This document shows positions 10,187 to 25,100 of a stretch of DNA of 64,000 bases, in pieces. Position numbers and translations under genes: made by a program. Source of the DNA: Sclerurus mexicanus (lineage: Eukaryota; Chordata; Aves; Passeriformes; Furnariidae); NCBI GenBank assembly GCA_013396755.1, contig VWZF01002410.1, positions 1,869,770-1,933,769 on the forward strand, in the 5' to 3' direction. How positions within the stretch are numbered: the first letter of the stretch is position 1; each line of letters starts with the position of its first letter. The notes beneath the pieces are model-generated. The model was not told where the DNA came from. It worked only from the letters and a program-made list of their open reading frames with translations, and ran no database searches.

Positions 10187-13100
10187 CTAAACACAGAGCA
10201 GAATGATATATGACCAAAAGAGCTCAATGGTATTTTTTTATATGTAAAATATGTAAAACTCAGATTCTCAGCAAGAACAACAGTATTTTTCCTAAAAGAA
10301 CACTAAAATGCAGTGATCACTAAATTGGAGGGTAAGAACCAGTTACTACGTCATTATATAGCTTTTTTGCAAAGTTGATATGAAATCTCTGGCATCAATT
10401 ACCCCAATGATAATTTTTTTAATTTCCATAAAGAACTAAAAAATGTTCAACACCTATCAGTCTTTATATAATTATGGGCATCACCAGTTAGGTGCAAACT
10501 TTGCAAGTCGAAATATCTATAGTTAGTCTATTTAGCTTCTACATCCTCTGAGCATTTCCTTTACATAGAGCCAGGTCTTCACCCAAGACACATGGAAATA
10601 AAAATTCAGGCTGTAACTTCTCTTTAAATGCCATAAAACATTTCTTTTTTTTTTTTTTCAGATGCAACATTTAACAGAAAAATCTCACATTCTGGACTTA
10701 ATAAGTTTGGGGTAAAATGCAAGGAGGCACCTCCAAGGCAAAAAACTCAGTTTTACTTTCTCCTCCATTTGAACAGAAAGCTTCAGCTGATGCGAATGAA
10801 ATGCAGATAGAACCCCAAGGAAGAATTGTCTACCTTCATACAAGCACCTTTACAACTTACCTTATATTCAAACATCTGATGAAAACTGCAATTACACCAA
10901 GTTCTATCAAGTGAAATTTGGCTTATGTTTACATCCCACCTTTACTCTTCTAAGGGAAAGGATTGCCATCTGAGTGAGCAGAGGAGATAGAATAAACCTA
11001 GAAAGGGGCAAGCTCAGAGCTGAAAAAACCCCATGTTTTGCCTATCCAGATGGAAAATTGTTGAAATACTTCAAACTGCATACAGTATCTTCTTTTAGTA
11101 TGAATGAATGAATGAATTGATTGATTAACTAATTGTGTAAAGTCTGTCCTCTCTTAAGTAGGTGACAGTCACCAGTATCAATTTTCCCTGTGGGACACCC
11201 ACAACCACAACTGCGCACTGGTGAACTTTGCTCCACGATGTCCAAGCTGCTCATTTTGCACTGAAAAGGGGTTGAAGCTGATTATCCTATAGTAGCACCT
11301 CTCCTTCCTCCAACCCTGCTACCTCAAAAATTGCTCTTTATGTATATGAATGTGTGTATGGGTGTACACATGCACATTTTTTCAGTGTCCAAAAATGTAG
11401 ACTGTCACAGCTCCAAGTTGTTCAGACCATAAGTAAGGAGAACACAAAAGCTATCTTTGAACAAGCTGATCTAGACATTTGCAATTTGACATAGCAGCTG
11501 AAAGAGAAGAAGCAGTTAACATACAACCCTTCACAAGAATTAAAGCGACTGAGAAAAAGTTTCTTTTGATATAATCCAAGTGATTATAATCAGAGAGAGC
11601 AAATGATACCTAGATGACACAATTGCATTTTAGCAGTATCTAAAAGGGAAATAATGAAAACACAGCCTAGGCTTCAGAAAGAACTTGAAACAAAAGTGTT
11701 CTACATCCCTTCAGGTTCATATGTTTTTTTGCAATCACTCAGTAAAGTTTAAAATATTCATAGTGATATGCAAGTGAAAGTGCAATACAGTTACACACGT
11801 GAAGTATCACAGAAGCAATATACTGAAAAGCCTGATCAATCAAGGACACACATGACAAGGATTGCTTCCTCATTTGATTCTTACTTCCTGAATCATTACT
11901 ATGGCAAATATTGTTACTAAGTCATCATGCAACTCAATGATATTTTCCTGTTATCAAGAAGTATAAAATTTCTCATATACCACAATGATTTTCATTCAGT
12001 CATTTTCTTTCTTTCAGTGTTTGCTTCTTTCTTTTTGCAACTTACTTATGGTCAATAAACCAAACTTTTTATATTGCATTGAACCTGAAAAGATAATTTT
12101 GAGGGAAGAGATTATTAGAACTTTAAAGAACTGCAATTACTAGCCTTATTTAATTAGATTGCTATTTGGGGGAACAGAGGAACAGATGATTGTAATGATG
12201 AAAGAAGTCTAGATCCTTTGGGAACATGAGCAAGCAGAGGGAACAGATAATTTGTTCTGACTTGCTGCCTGCACTATGGAAAAAATATAATTAAGGAATA
12301 AGGGCATGAAAACACATAAAGGTACAGCTAGAAACCAAAAAACTTACATGAAAAAATCGAGAAGGAACATTCTTTGATCTTGACACACCGTGGAGGTCTA
12401 TTGATTCAAATCTGACAAACTGCACGTTGTCCCTGGCCATCTGCTGCTTAATAAATTCAATATGAGAGAACAGGTGAAGGAGAGTTGGATTTCCAAGGCC
12501 GTTTAAATCAGACTCTGTGCTGGATGCTATAAGTGAAGAGGAATGTTCATGTCAAACAAAATAATGAACACTGGAATACAGGCTATTCTCCTAAAAATAG
12601 TGGGCAATTGTGGCATGGAAAGTAAAACCAAAAAATTAGAAAAAGCTATGGATCATGAAACAGTTTTGCAAATAAACACATGTATTTTTTCCTGACATCC
12701 TGTATAAAATTCTTTTGGTTTTTTTTGGAATGGTCTATAGCTTAAACTTTTTTTTAAGTTGAGAACACATGGTAAAGCCAGGAATTTCTGAGAGATACCT
12801 CAACTGGTTTGTTGACTGTTTTTAGGAACACAATAGCAACCAGATACCTATTTCCCACTGAAAACTGACAGAATACAGATGTTATGATTCTTCAATGACT
12901 TTGTAAAGTGCATGGATACAGAAACATGATTAAAAGGGCACTTCTCTTCTACTAAACCTATCTTGAGACCTCCCAAGGAGGACTGCAGTCTCCTTCACCA
13001 CAGGCAGCAATTTTTAAAGGAATTTTATGCATTTATGATTTACTATTATGGAAATGTCTTCTTAACTGCACCACAGCATCTGTAGGACTATACAAACTTC

Positions 13101-16100
13101 TTGACATGAAAGCAGTAACATCTGAATGTAATTCTCTAATGGAGCAGAGAGCTGGGCACTGTAACTTCCTTTCACCAACCTCTTGATTTCTTAGCCTGCT
13201 TCTCTTTTGATTATCTATGTATTGTTATTATTCAAGTTAAACTACATAAAGTATTAACTTCCTCTTAGTACAATAAACTAAATAGACCAAGTGTGAAATT
13301 TTATGCAAGATATGAAAAAATTGTGAAAAAAAAATGTTTCTTTCTACATTTCTGGGAGAAAGGTCCTCCATTCTTCCTGAGGATATGATCAAAAGAATTC
13401 TTGCAGATCTTTCAAATCCACAGTCAGAGATCACCATAAGCAGCCATTCACCACCACCCTTCAAGTGGACGTCTAAAGCTTCATGCTGAGGCACTCTGAA
13501 TGTTGGTGGGAGTGATCCTAATCTTTCCAGTAGCAAATTACCCAGATTAGAGCAGATCTCCTTTAGCAGTGGCCAGCAGGCACAAATACATCTTTTTGAC
13601 CTCTCCTTTAGGGCAAGTAGGACTGACAGCTGCGAGGCTGTAAGAAGGCTCTCTGGCTGGCCCAACACAAGGCTGTCAGATAATTTCCTGAGAGATCGGC
13701 AAACACATCCATAGTCAAAGACTTCTCAGACTTTGAATATTACTGGAGCATCCTCCAGCTTCAGATATCAAGGAAGATACTTTAGGCTGATAAAGTAAGA
13801 AGAGGTTAAATAAGAACAGTCTTTCCTGAGGAATGGCAGGCGAAAACACAGAACATATTTTTGAGTAAATAGGAAAATAGAGTAAAAATTGTATAAGTAA
13901 AATCAAGAAAATAATTTTGTCACATCCACTTCTCCGCATAACATCTTTCCCTTTGGTATGGCATTCACCAGACTTGACCACTTTATGAACATTGCCATTA
14001 TTTAGAAGTTTATTAACAGCTAATGAACTGTGGCTGTTCAATAAATTAACAGAAATTTTAAAGATTCTGAAAATCTTCCTATAGTTTGTATCAAGAGGAG
14101 TTTTTTTCAACTCCAGAGACAGAAATCTGGGGCTCTTACTTTTGTAAAAGCAGTGCTCAATCCCTTATTATCTACATGTTTAATTTCCTCTGCAAAGATG
14201 TTAGAATTTCCTGTCCAACATCTGCCACACTGAGGTTTTTATGTCTTTGTATTGTTCAAAATAAAGTTTGGCTGGCAACATTTGACATTAGTCAACTTTT
14301 GATGTAAATTTTGCGAGTATTTCTTGAAATGTCCTGAAATGCTGCCTGTTAAATTTCCATCTACTGAACAAATATTTTTCAGATAAAAGCATATAAATCA
14401 CAAAAAAACAGCAAATTAAATTCAGATCTAATTAATTCTTTAAATCAGTATTTCTAAGGTGTATAAAGCATATAAATCAGTACCTAAGAAAAACAGAAAT
14501 GATGTGCATTCATATTAATGATGCTTATGTTTATTTTAAAAATAAAGCTACAAATATACTTATTTTAAATATTACCAATGGTAGGTAATTTTTCAAATTT
14601 TATATATATCTGTTTTCTTCAAGTTAAAGTTATTTGAATAAATACATAATTACATCATATGAACTAACATAAATTAAAATAACATTCCTATGTTTTTAAA
14701 GAACACTAAAACCCCAAAAATTATTAACTAAAGAAGCAAGAATTTGTATTCTCCAGTTGGACTTGTCATGATTAAAGATTAATCTAAACTGCATATATTG
14801 GTCTAGTATTAATCTAAATTAGTCTATATACAAATCTAGACACTCCACTAGTCAAAAGATAGATACTTATTCATTTGCAATAGCCTTTATCCAAAATCTT
14901 TTAGAATCAATAGAAACATACTTTTTAGAGTTCATCTTTTATATCATCTGCAGATTAGCTTTCCCCTTGAAATAATAAGGTTCTGTAAATTGTAGGATAG
15001 GTAAAAATATCATCATGACTTAATATCTCTGATTCATTTTGGAAATGTGGAAGGTGATTTATTTCTTAAGTAACAGCTAGTGAATAACTACTGACTACTT
15101 ACTTTTCTCCAGCACATGTCCCAAAATTATTTTCTTGGTAGCCAATAAATAAATCACTGTCAAACTACATCCCTGAAGCCAATTACCATTAAAGTTTTGA
15201 AAGGTGTAGTAGGGAACTCAGTACTCAGTTACACGGTTCATCTAGTCATTACCCAGAGCATTAGTTACTGGTGGATAAGATAGCTAATAAGTAAGGGTTT
15301 GGCAGGCCTAGCTGATTAAGAACCACAGTCTTAAAGTCTTACATTGTTAAGAGAGAGAATTCTCATAACTGTTTTCCTAGCTTTCTGGCCCTCTAGAAAT
15401 AATGGCATCCTCTTTTTAATTTCAGATAATCTACCTATGGAAACATGTACATTCAACAAGATGTTCAGATTTTGTTCAGATTTTTGTTCAGGTTTTCATT
15501 TTAAAAATCAAACAGAAATCCAGACCAGCCACCTTTCTTTAAGCAGATCCATAGAGATCTACATCAAATCAGCAGGACACAGAAAAGAATTTAGTATTTG
15601 TTTGTCTATGGTTCTATCTGTATCTCCCATTTAAGTTACCACTGAGAAACAATTAGTATCTTTCCTACTTCTATTGTAATTAGTACAAAAAAACCCTACA
15701 CATACAAACAAAATACCTTCACATATTTAAAACATTTTAATAACATAAAACTAAAACTATTACCAAAAAAAATCTAAAAAATATAATATTAACAATTAAT
15801 AGTAGTAGTAGTATTGTCGATATTGTTTTTGTTATTTCTAGCAGAAAAGTGGTGCCATTCGTATGCTATTAATATGCTCAGATTGCTCAAAGCAGCTGAC
15901 ACGGGGATAGGACAAATAGTTGACATCAGCTTTCCCTTCTCAGCAACAAAAAGTGCTACAGCAGAAGAAAGTACATGTCCCTGATCAACCTCTTGTTTTC
16001 TCCTTGTACAAAAGAATCATTTCCCATGTTCCCTTATTAAATCACACACAACAAAACCAAACAATTCCTCAGCTCTAGAAGAGGTGACTGGGTCAAACTG

Positions 16101-19100
16101 ATGAAACAAAAGGAATGTGCTGTATGTTGCCAGGGGACTTGACAATGACAGGCACAGGCTGACCTAACAATGTAGTAATACTGTAAATTCTTCATTGAGA
16201 AACACAACCACCAAAGGAACATAAGGCAATAACAACAGATACCAGCAGGTAGACTCCAGATATAAAACATGCACTGGAGAAGGCAATATGTTTCTATCAG
16301 TTCTTCGTGCAGTCTCTTCCTCTCACTGCCTCTCTAGCAGCACCAGCTGCACCAGATATGCACCCTCCTGATACAACCCTGCTGCAGCCACACAGCTGCT
16401 TTGCAGCCTCCTCCTGCCCCATGACACAGCTCGAGCACAGCAGAGCCCCATGCAACATCACAGTGTCCCTCCCTGTGCTCTGTGGGACGTTATGGCACCT
16501 GTTACTGTCTCAGAGAGACAAGGAAACAAAAATACTTGGGAGTGTCAAAATTGCTATGCCAGTCAAGGCAGTGTTTCATCACTCTAAAGTTGACTTTGGA
16601 ACCAGCTATTAACAGGAATGGCATGCTATTCTTTGCAAAATAACCTGCCTGAAGATAATGTGTTTTGCAGTTCCTCAGTAAAAAAGGTAGTCTTGTGGTT
16701 AGGAACAAAAGTCTTAATACCTAAATTTGGTTTAATTTATTCAACAGCCTTAGAAATCTAACACAGGGTGTTCTGAAGATCTATATTGAACTCTGCTACA
16801 AAAATGTGTTGATGATACCCACTAACAATGAGTCCCACAGGGTAATCACAGGGTAATCTACAGTCTTCCAAATTCTATGGAAATTCCTGTCAGATGTAAT
16901 TTAAATACATTTCTTCCATTCAGGGTGCTGGTTTGTATTTTTAGGAATGGACAGTTTACTGGGTTTGTACAGCTTGTTACCTACTGTTCTCACTTTTGAC
17001 TTCAAACATTAATGACCTCGATATCTCAAACCTTATATGACAGCTTTTCCTATACTAGATATCATTCTTATTGCTACTTTTCTATTCCCATCTGTTTTAT
17101 GACATGGTAAGTGGACATGAGAACTGGGTTGCATTTGAATGCACTATTGATGTGAATAGCGAACAGCTGCACCTTCAGCTGAAAATATTATGCAATTTAC
17201 AATTCTTTTTCACCTAAAAAAAGTTTCACCAAAAATGTTTACTGATTTTATTTCTGCAGTAAAGTACATTAAAAACTGTTTCATACCTCATATTTTTACT
17301 CCCTTACAGGACCCTTAAGAGGGAGTAAATACATAAGCATACCAGAAACTCCAAAGCATAGAAGATAGTAAAAATATTTCCCTGATCTCTTTGATAGTGA
17401 TGCTTTCGATGTTTTTTCCATCTGTTCCTTTGGCTCATGAGTTTGCTCGCTTTTTGAAACTTAACTGCAAAGCAGGCTTTTCCTGATCATGGGAAGCTCA
17501 ACTTTTTCTTGAGTTTTATAGCAAATTTAGAGACCAACATAAAATCACAATCATCCATGAATTATTCTTTCCAATTTGAATGACAACATGACACAGCTTC
17601 TCAGAGGGGTTACATCATCAAGAATCAAATGAAAAGTAAGTAGGTTTTTTATTTCTCAGTACATGAAAGATAAAATACTTTTTTTTTTTTTTACATTTCA
17701 GGGCATTTTATAGAAATGGTTCTTTTGTACTGAATGAGAAAATTGTCACAGTTTTATAGAAAAATGAGAAAATATTTCAATTAGGCAAGAGGATTTGAAA
17801 GCAATACATACAAGTGTCTGAAAGAAAATTAAGGTAAGTAATACTCAATGAAACTACCTAAGTCATAATCCTGAATATGATGAAGCTACACTGGCATATC
17901 TTTCTTCACCCTCAAACAGAAATTTTCAACTTGAGGAAGGAATCACTGAGCAAAGTTGCATGAACTGAAATATACAATATTACAAACATAGAATCATAGA
18001 ATAGTTTGGGTTAAAAGAATTAACCCAAATTTCTTAAATTCCAAAATTTTTAAAGATCATCTAGTTCCAATGCCCCTGCCATTGGCAGGGACATATTCCA
18101 CTAGACCAGGTTGCTCAAAGCCCCATCCAACCTGGCCTTAAACACTTCCAGCATGAGAGAGAGCACCATGCTAAATGGGAAACTATATTATTTAAGGGAG
18201 GCATTCTGCACAGTAGCAAAGGTAAGGACTAAACTCTTTTAGAATATATTGTACAAGGAGAGTCAGCTAGCAGAGAAATCAAGCAGAGAATGCATTTCAC
18301 TTACATTAGATCTAATCTAACTGTTTTTGCAACCTTTCACTACTACTATAAAGAAAGTATGCATCTCCAGTGGGTAGGAAGAATTACTGTCTGAATACAC
18401 CTTTCTCACACAGAACCATGGGATGACTAGCTTACTACAGATACCAGAGGCAGAGGAGTTGAACCTCACCTGAAAGAGGACAAAATAGATCAGAAAGTTT
18501 GGATTGAAATTCTGTCAGAGCATTTTTGCTTTGTATGGATTAAGAAGAAAAATGGAAAATCATACACAGTCACAGAGCAGGAAGATTTCAGCTAGTGGTA
18601 TGGAAGATAAAGGACTTAAGAGTTTTGATTTGCTTTAAAGAAAAATAGCTACTCTTAGAGGTTGTGAGGTAAAAACCTCCAGTGAGTTGTATATAGCTCA
18701 GTTCAGAGGGAAAAGGAAAGAAAAAGGCAGAAAATATGATATATTTTTCCAAAGAAAATAAGGGCAATTGAGAAGGTTTAGAAAGAAGCTGAACTTCAGC
18801 CTTGCTATGTTCAAGTTGAGTTCAAAACAGAAAAAGAAAGAACAGAAAAAATTTGTCGAAACGCAAGTAGGGCATGAAGAAAGAATGTGAAGGAACAGTA
18901 TGGCTTTGGTTCTTCACTTTAGGAGAGCTCTAAGAACAGCACAGATTATGTAAAATTCAAAGCAAGGGTAACAAGTAAGAAAGACAGTCCTAAATCTCAA
19001 AGTAAGACATGGTTATTCTGCAGGAAATACAGCAGAGGCAGTGATTATAAAGTGACTGCTTATATCTCCTGAATATGCACTTACAGCTCCCAAAGAGTCT

Positions 19101-22100
19101 CCATTTCTATTTCCTTGCCACTGACTACACTCACTGAGCAGAATCAGTGGGGACAGACATGCCTCCTCCAGGTGATCACAGAGGACAGTGAAGCCACACG
19201 GGTAGTTCAAATTTTGTTAAGAGTGTGTGAGCAAATTTTGAATGTCAAGCCTAGGCTATTTGCTTTGTTGAAGTCTTCATGATTCTAGGTAGCCACTGGT
19301 GCCTGCAGCCATAGCTAAGACATATTTTGTTTCTTCAGAAATTTCCCGCTCTCTCAAACAGTTCCTGCTCCCATGTTGGTCGTGTTAACATGGCCTCACT
19401 TGATGTATACTCAAGAAGATGAGCTCTGTTGAGAGGACCTGCTCCCAGAGTTGTTCAGGCTTCTGAGGGCCCAGCTCTGCAGTCTTTTTTTATCCCAACT
19501 ACAGGCGAAGACATGCAAAGGGAATTTGAAGGCTCAGGTACCAGACTGATTCCAGTGCATTGCCCATCTACAGCTACCTGGAGGTGCTGGTGTCTCATAA
19601 GCTGTCTCACAAGAGAGATTACTCCTTAGAATGGCACCAGTCTCTGTAGGTCCCTCTGACCATATCCAGTGAATGTGGTTATCAAAGCCACCTGCAGTCC
19701 CTGGCTGTGGAAGCCCAGTGACACCCCTGTGACAGAGGGGGATGACACACTGAGGGTGTGGTTTATCACGATCCCTGGGTGCTTCACATTGCTTGGACAA
19801 AGCTATTTCCTTTGGCCTTCTCTTTGGCTACCACAGTATTAATATTCTAATTTAGTGGCATGTAGAGCAGCATGTGATAAGATCTGAGTTTAGAGAGTTC
19901 AATATACACTTACCTTATATGCTGTATACTCTACACATATAGCACATGCATGCGCTCATGTCCATGTGCAAGTACTTATTATGAAGAGTTATATAACACT
20001 ATATTCAGGAAGTTTCATCTTACTGTTTGGAATCGTCCCTCTTTGTGTCCAAAGAATGCAGGCACTGAAGAGCTTAAGAAGCATGTTGTTATTAATGACT
20101 ACATACCACTTTGCAGAAGTGCACATCATTGTCAGATATAGATACTTAAGTAAAAAGAATTCAAAATTCATCCTAGGACACTCAGTATATTCACCTAACT
20201 AGCTACACGTGTTAGTTTCTATGTTTCCATAGAAAAGAGCTTTAGATTAAAAGAGTTGTATCTTTAGCTTCAGCTCCAGATTCTCTGACACTGCCCAAGT
20301 AACATTTTTCATGCTAACCCAAATATCTGACCCGTCTGCCTTTTTCTGTAATATTTTTTCCACATCCAAGCACTTCTTTTACAAAAGAGCTGACAAGAAA
20401 TGGACAAAATGCACATGCAGGAATATTTCCATGTTTTCCAATCAGAACTTTGGAAAAAAATACAGAGATGTATTGTTTTAGAGAGATGTTAACCAAGTAA
20501 CTAGCATCTTCAGAAGGACTCTCGATCATTGATGCTCAGTTACATGTTTTAACCTTTCTACTGCTGATCTCTACAGATTGTCCTTAGTTGTGTACTTTTA
20601 CAACAGTGTAGTATATTTCTGTTTTGGCCATATCTCAACACTGAGTTATCCAAAATACAACCTTGTGTGATTTTTCCAAACATTTCTGATTAAGTCTTCT
20701 GATTTGAGCAAGTTCAAATATTTGAAAACTGGAAAATTATAAAAGGTTGTATTGCAGATCTATTCAGTCTAAAGATATCTTTAGATCCAAGACTTCAGTC
20801 ACTTCAGTAACTGAAATATTTAACATAATATTTTTGTCCTAAAAATAAAATGTCTTTTATTTACTTGATCTTATTAATCTCAAAAAATTATAACTGGCAG
20901 CAATGAAATATTGTCTATGCAAAGACTCATTAAAGAGTGCAGAATGTTATCTAAAACTTTCTTCTCTTCAGTTTAGTTACTGAATATATTCAATGAAAAT
21001 TAAATTTCAAATGCATACAATTTTTATTAAATAAGAAACTAGTTCTGTGCATTCCACTTATTAGTGGAAAAGGCACAGTGAACCCTGTAACTTGTTTGGT
21101 CAAAGCCAAATGGAACCTAAGCCTCATGAGATTCCAAAACTTTTGATTTTTAATGTGGTTTTGATTATGTTTTCTCCCACTTCCCTTCACAGTTAGTCCT
21201 TATCTATAGTTCTCTTACAGTCATTGCTACCACCAATGATACAGAGCAGGATTAACCCCAGGTAGCTTAAAACATTTTAGAGTTAGATAAGTGATTTAAA
21301 CTAATCATTAGGAGACTTCTTCCTCTGAGTGGAAAGACACACCCACCTCCAGAGGCCAATTTCTTGTCAACCTCTAACACCCCTTTGAAGACAAAATGCC
21401 TGACATTACTGACTAGGTGATAAGTTTGGATTAGCTACTTCATGTTAAGTGGCTAAAGCTGGGTTGAAATCTTGCTATGGAAGCTACAATTAATCTCATC
21501 TGTCCCCTGGACCTTCTAAAGGTGCTATGACAAAGAATAATGATTCCTTTGTATTAAAATATTCCTATGTATTAAAATATGCTGGTTTTGCAGACAATGG
21601 AAAAACAATGGTAATCTAAACGTGACAATGCATTTTGCTAACCTTTCGGCAATATGAAAAACAGTGTAGTCTGGAAAGGGAACAGCCTCAAGTGTAGGCT
21701 GAGAAATAATCATCTAACTTCCTTATTCTAATAAACATGAACAGTGAGTGGTTTGAAGCTTTATATTTCTCATGCAGTGCCCTGACTTAGCACTAATAAC
21801 ATTCATGTATATCTTATTCAGACTTGTTCAAACTGGGTAACACAGAATATCTACTGAGAAATCCTGCTGTATCAAATGTTGATATCAATGCTGTATCAAA
21901 ACAGTTGATACATTCAAATTGTCTGCTTTCAGAGTATGTACAGCAGTGTTTCTACACATCTGACAGGGGATGTGAAAAAAAATCAGGATAAATTAATATT
22001 ATTGTAAGCACTTAATTGCTATTATATTTTGTGACCCGGTTAATGATAAAGTGTTTTATCAGTGAAGAGATTAGTATATCTTGTATTAGTGAGAAAAGTC

Positions 22101-25100
22101 AGAAGGTAAGATATCTATTCTGGAAAGCTGATAGTATGATCTCAGACTGATGCTCATTGAAAGGCATTCACCTGATATCTATTCAACTGGCAAACTGTTT
22201 TTTATGTGCTTCTTGGAAACAGAACAACAAATAGCTCAATCCCGTTACACTATCACAGCTAATAATAGCTTCATAAATGCCTTGCTTTTAAAAAAAAAAA
22301 AAGGCATCATAGATGCTCTACATAGTTGTAGAGCACAACTTCCAATCCATCCTGATCACACAGAAACCACAGGTGTCAGTTCTCTCATGCATTAGCTCTG
22401 ACTTAAGTTTGCAGCTTAACAAAACAGCACAAAACAGGAGCATTTTCTTTAACAGGAGAGCAGATGATCTTTAAATATCCTTACCAGTGGAGGAATCAAA
22501 CTGAACCTCAGGAGCTGTGCTTTCTGCAGGTGTAGAAGCTGCTGGTAGTCCCAGAAAAAGTTGATCCATGTTGCTTCCCACTGGTTGCTGCTGATCAGAG
22601 CCGGCAGAGCTGAGAACCAGGAGAGTTTTGCCCTGCTGCCCCACTCCCTCCTTGTGGAAGCTGTAATATTTTTGCTTTTCCTCTCCAAAATGGGCACTAA
22701 AAGTCTCAAAGGGTCGGCCCTGCTTGTCAGCTACTTTCTCCCGGATTTTTGAATTTTTCTGAGCAAAAGTGCCACCTGCCTTGCAACAGAAATTGGGCCC
22801 ACGAGAAGACAGAGGGCCTTCACTCAGCAGGTTTTTCAACTCTTGAAGACTTTGTTTAGAAATGCCAGGTGCCCCTGCGAAGGACTCAGCAGAACTGTTC
22901 CCTTGCATGGACACAGCGCTGCCCAGGGAGCCCATCTTTGTCACATGAAACTTGACAACCTTTTCTTCCATCCCATCCCGTTCTTCTGGTTTATCCCCTG
23001 CCTGCTCAGTGCCCTTTTCCCTCTGCACTGTCCCTGTGCAGCCACCTTTCCCTGCGCTCCTCACAGGCTGCGTGCCCACAGGCTGTTTCATCTGGGCTGC
23101 TGTGTCTATTTCCTCATGCGTTTTTCCTACTATTCCTTTCCCAGTGTCACCATTTTCCCAGGTTTCTTGTGTTTCTCCAGGCGTGTCTTCTTTAATAGCG
23201 CTGCCAAAATCAGAACTGTCGTGATCCCCTCTATCCTTTTGTACTGGAGAAAAGGTAGTGGGGTTTTGGAGAGACTGGTTTGATGGTGGTTCTGAGCAAC
23301 CAGTGGTTCCTTTAAGGGGACAAGGATCTGGGAATTTTGAGGTGTGAGACAGCTCCATCTTCTCATTTTCTAGAGGAGGAACACACTTTGTAGGACCTTT
23401 GATTCCCTTTTTCTTTCTGAAACCACATATATTGTTGCCATCAACTTCATCACTGTCACTTTCAGATGTGTTCTGTAACCAGCAATAAAATATACAACCG
23501 AATAATAAGCATGAATGAAACAGGACATGGCAATGGAGTACTACCACTGCATTTACCTTGTAGCGCTTTCATTACTACTTGCTGATGCAGGTCTCTGTGG
23601 GCACTTATTTTGATTCTTAAAAGTTCTCACAGAATTCTTTTATGTTTTAGAACAAAATCAGTGAAAATTCCTTCATAATATAGTTTTTAGCCAGATTTAG
23701 TAGATTATAAGACAGTACACTGTGTGATGTTTGTCAAACATATGCCCCTTAAATGTGAAAAATTGTACTATAATAATAATTACATTTAAGTATGTCCCTG
23801 TTCATATTAAAAGTATTTGTATTTATAAAGGAAATTTATTGCCCTGAAACACAGAACAGTGACAATTCTTATAAGTGTGAGGATTGAAACCTGAAAATAA
23901 ATGGCTTTTAAATTAATTTCAGCATCTAATCTGTACAAATAACTGAACTTTCAGAGAAGTGGTCAAAAGAAAAAACTCATATTTGGATATATAAACAGGA
24001 AAGAACCTGAAGATGATGTTTACCTTTATATATGAAATTGATATAATGCACTGATGGGAGCAGATTTTAAAATGGATGTAAACATGTGGAAGAGGTACAA
24101 AAAGGAGCTAAAAAAAGTAATGTGCTTGTATTATCTCCAAAAATATCAAGAAGTATCTGGATCATTATCCCTTCTAAGTATCCTGATCCAACCACAAGAG
24201 TGGATAATTTGATGGTGACGGGGTAAAGGACAGAAAACCAAACCCAGACACATTCAAATTAAAAAAAAATTACCACAGACTTTAATATTGTGGGTGCTTA
24301 ATTATTTCATATGTTATCAAGGTAGTGAATGAATTCTCCATCTCTCAATGTCTTAAAAAAGACTCTCTACATAGTTTAACCAAAATATATATCACTCCAT
24401 AGTTAATCACAAACTGTTACACTGCTTATGAATACCTACTCAAGCATGCATTTAAGGCATGTTAACAGTCCTTGTTTTGCTTGGATTGGGCTGGAATTAA
24501 CACCTCTAAGGAAATCAAGGGATATCCTCTGAATGAGATCATTCTTTACCTTTTCCACAAAGGAATAATCTGTATTTTCTCCAATTTCTGAATTTCCAGA
24601 AGAAGGGATCTGCACAAAAGCAAAGTGAATGCCAGTCTGGGTAAGGCAAAAGAGATTCCTGTTGACAGACAAAAGCACATAGAAGAATAGGCAACAGCAG
24701 CTAATGTGTATATGGAAGGAAACAGTTACCTGGTCCCCATGAAGATCATTAACAACTTCTTTTTTCTACATTATTCCTCCCTATTTTCACTATTTTCCCA
24801 TTATGCTATTTTCCATCATTATCTATTCAAAAAAGGCTTATGACGTCTCTCCTAACACAGAACTCACATAAATATTTCCTTCCTCTCTGCCCTTGCTCCA
24901 GATTTCCATGACACGCTGTAGGTACAGCTGCTCTGGTTGCTCACGGGACATGCCTGTCAGTGAGGAAGGCACTCGACAGGGGGGAAGAGCCACTCTGTGC
25001 CTGCACCTCCCGTGCACATATCCTGTCAGTGACGTGCTCATGTGAATGCAGGCGCATTCACAAAAGAAAGCCTTCTTATCCCAGTTTTGGCACTGAGTTT

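Larger units (their letters stand above)
12527..22484 (-). other. LGSN: LGSN intron 3 (about 10 kb)
   Basis: Large AT-rich intron between exons 3 and 4, with donor GTAAGG and acceptor ATAG. It contains a minus-strand CR1 fragment at 17987-18155, an AGT microsatellite, a 14-T tract near 17679, and the unexplained open frame at 13237-13730. The slightly GC-richer patches around 16300-16500 and 19400-19780 are not recognised as genes; old repeats are possible. Confidence 0.85.

Noticed and set aside
22843..23283. Plus-strand open frame of 146 codons
   Set aside because: It is a shadow of LGSN exon 3; composition and splice phases support the minus-strand frame.
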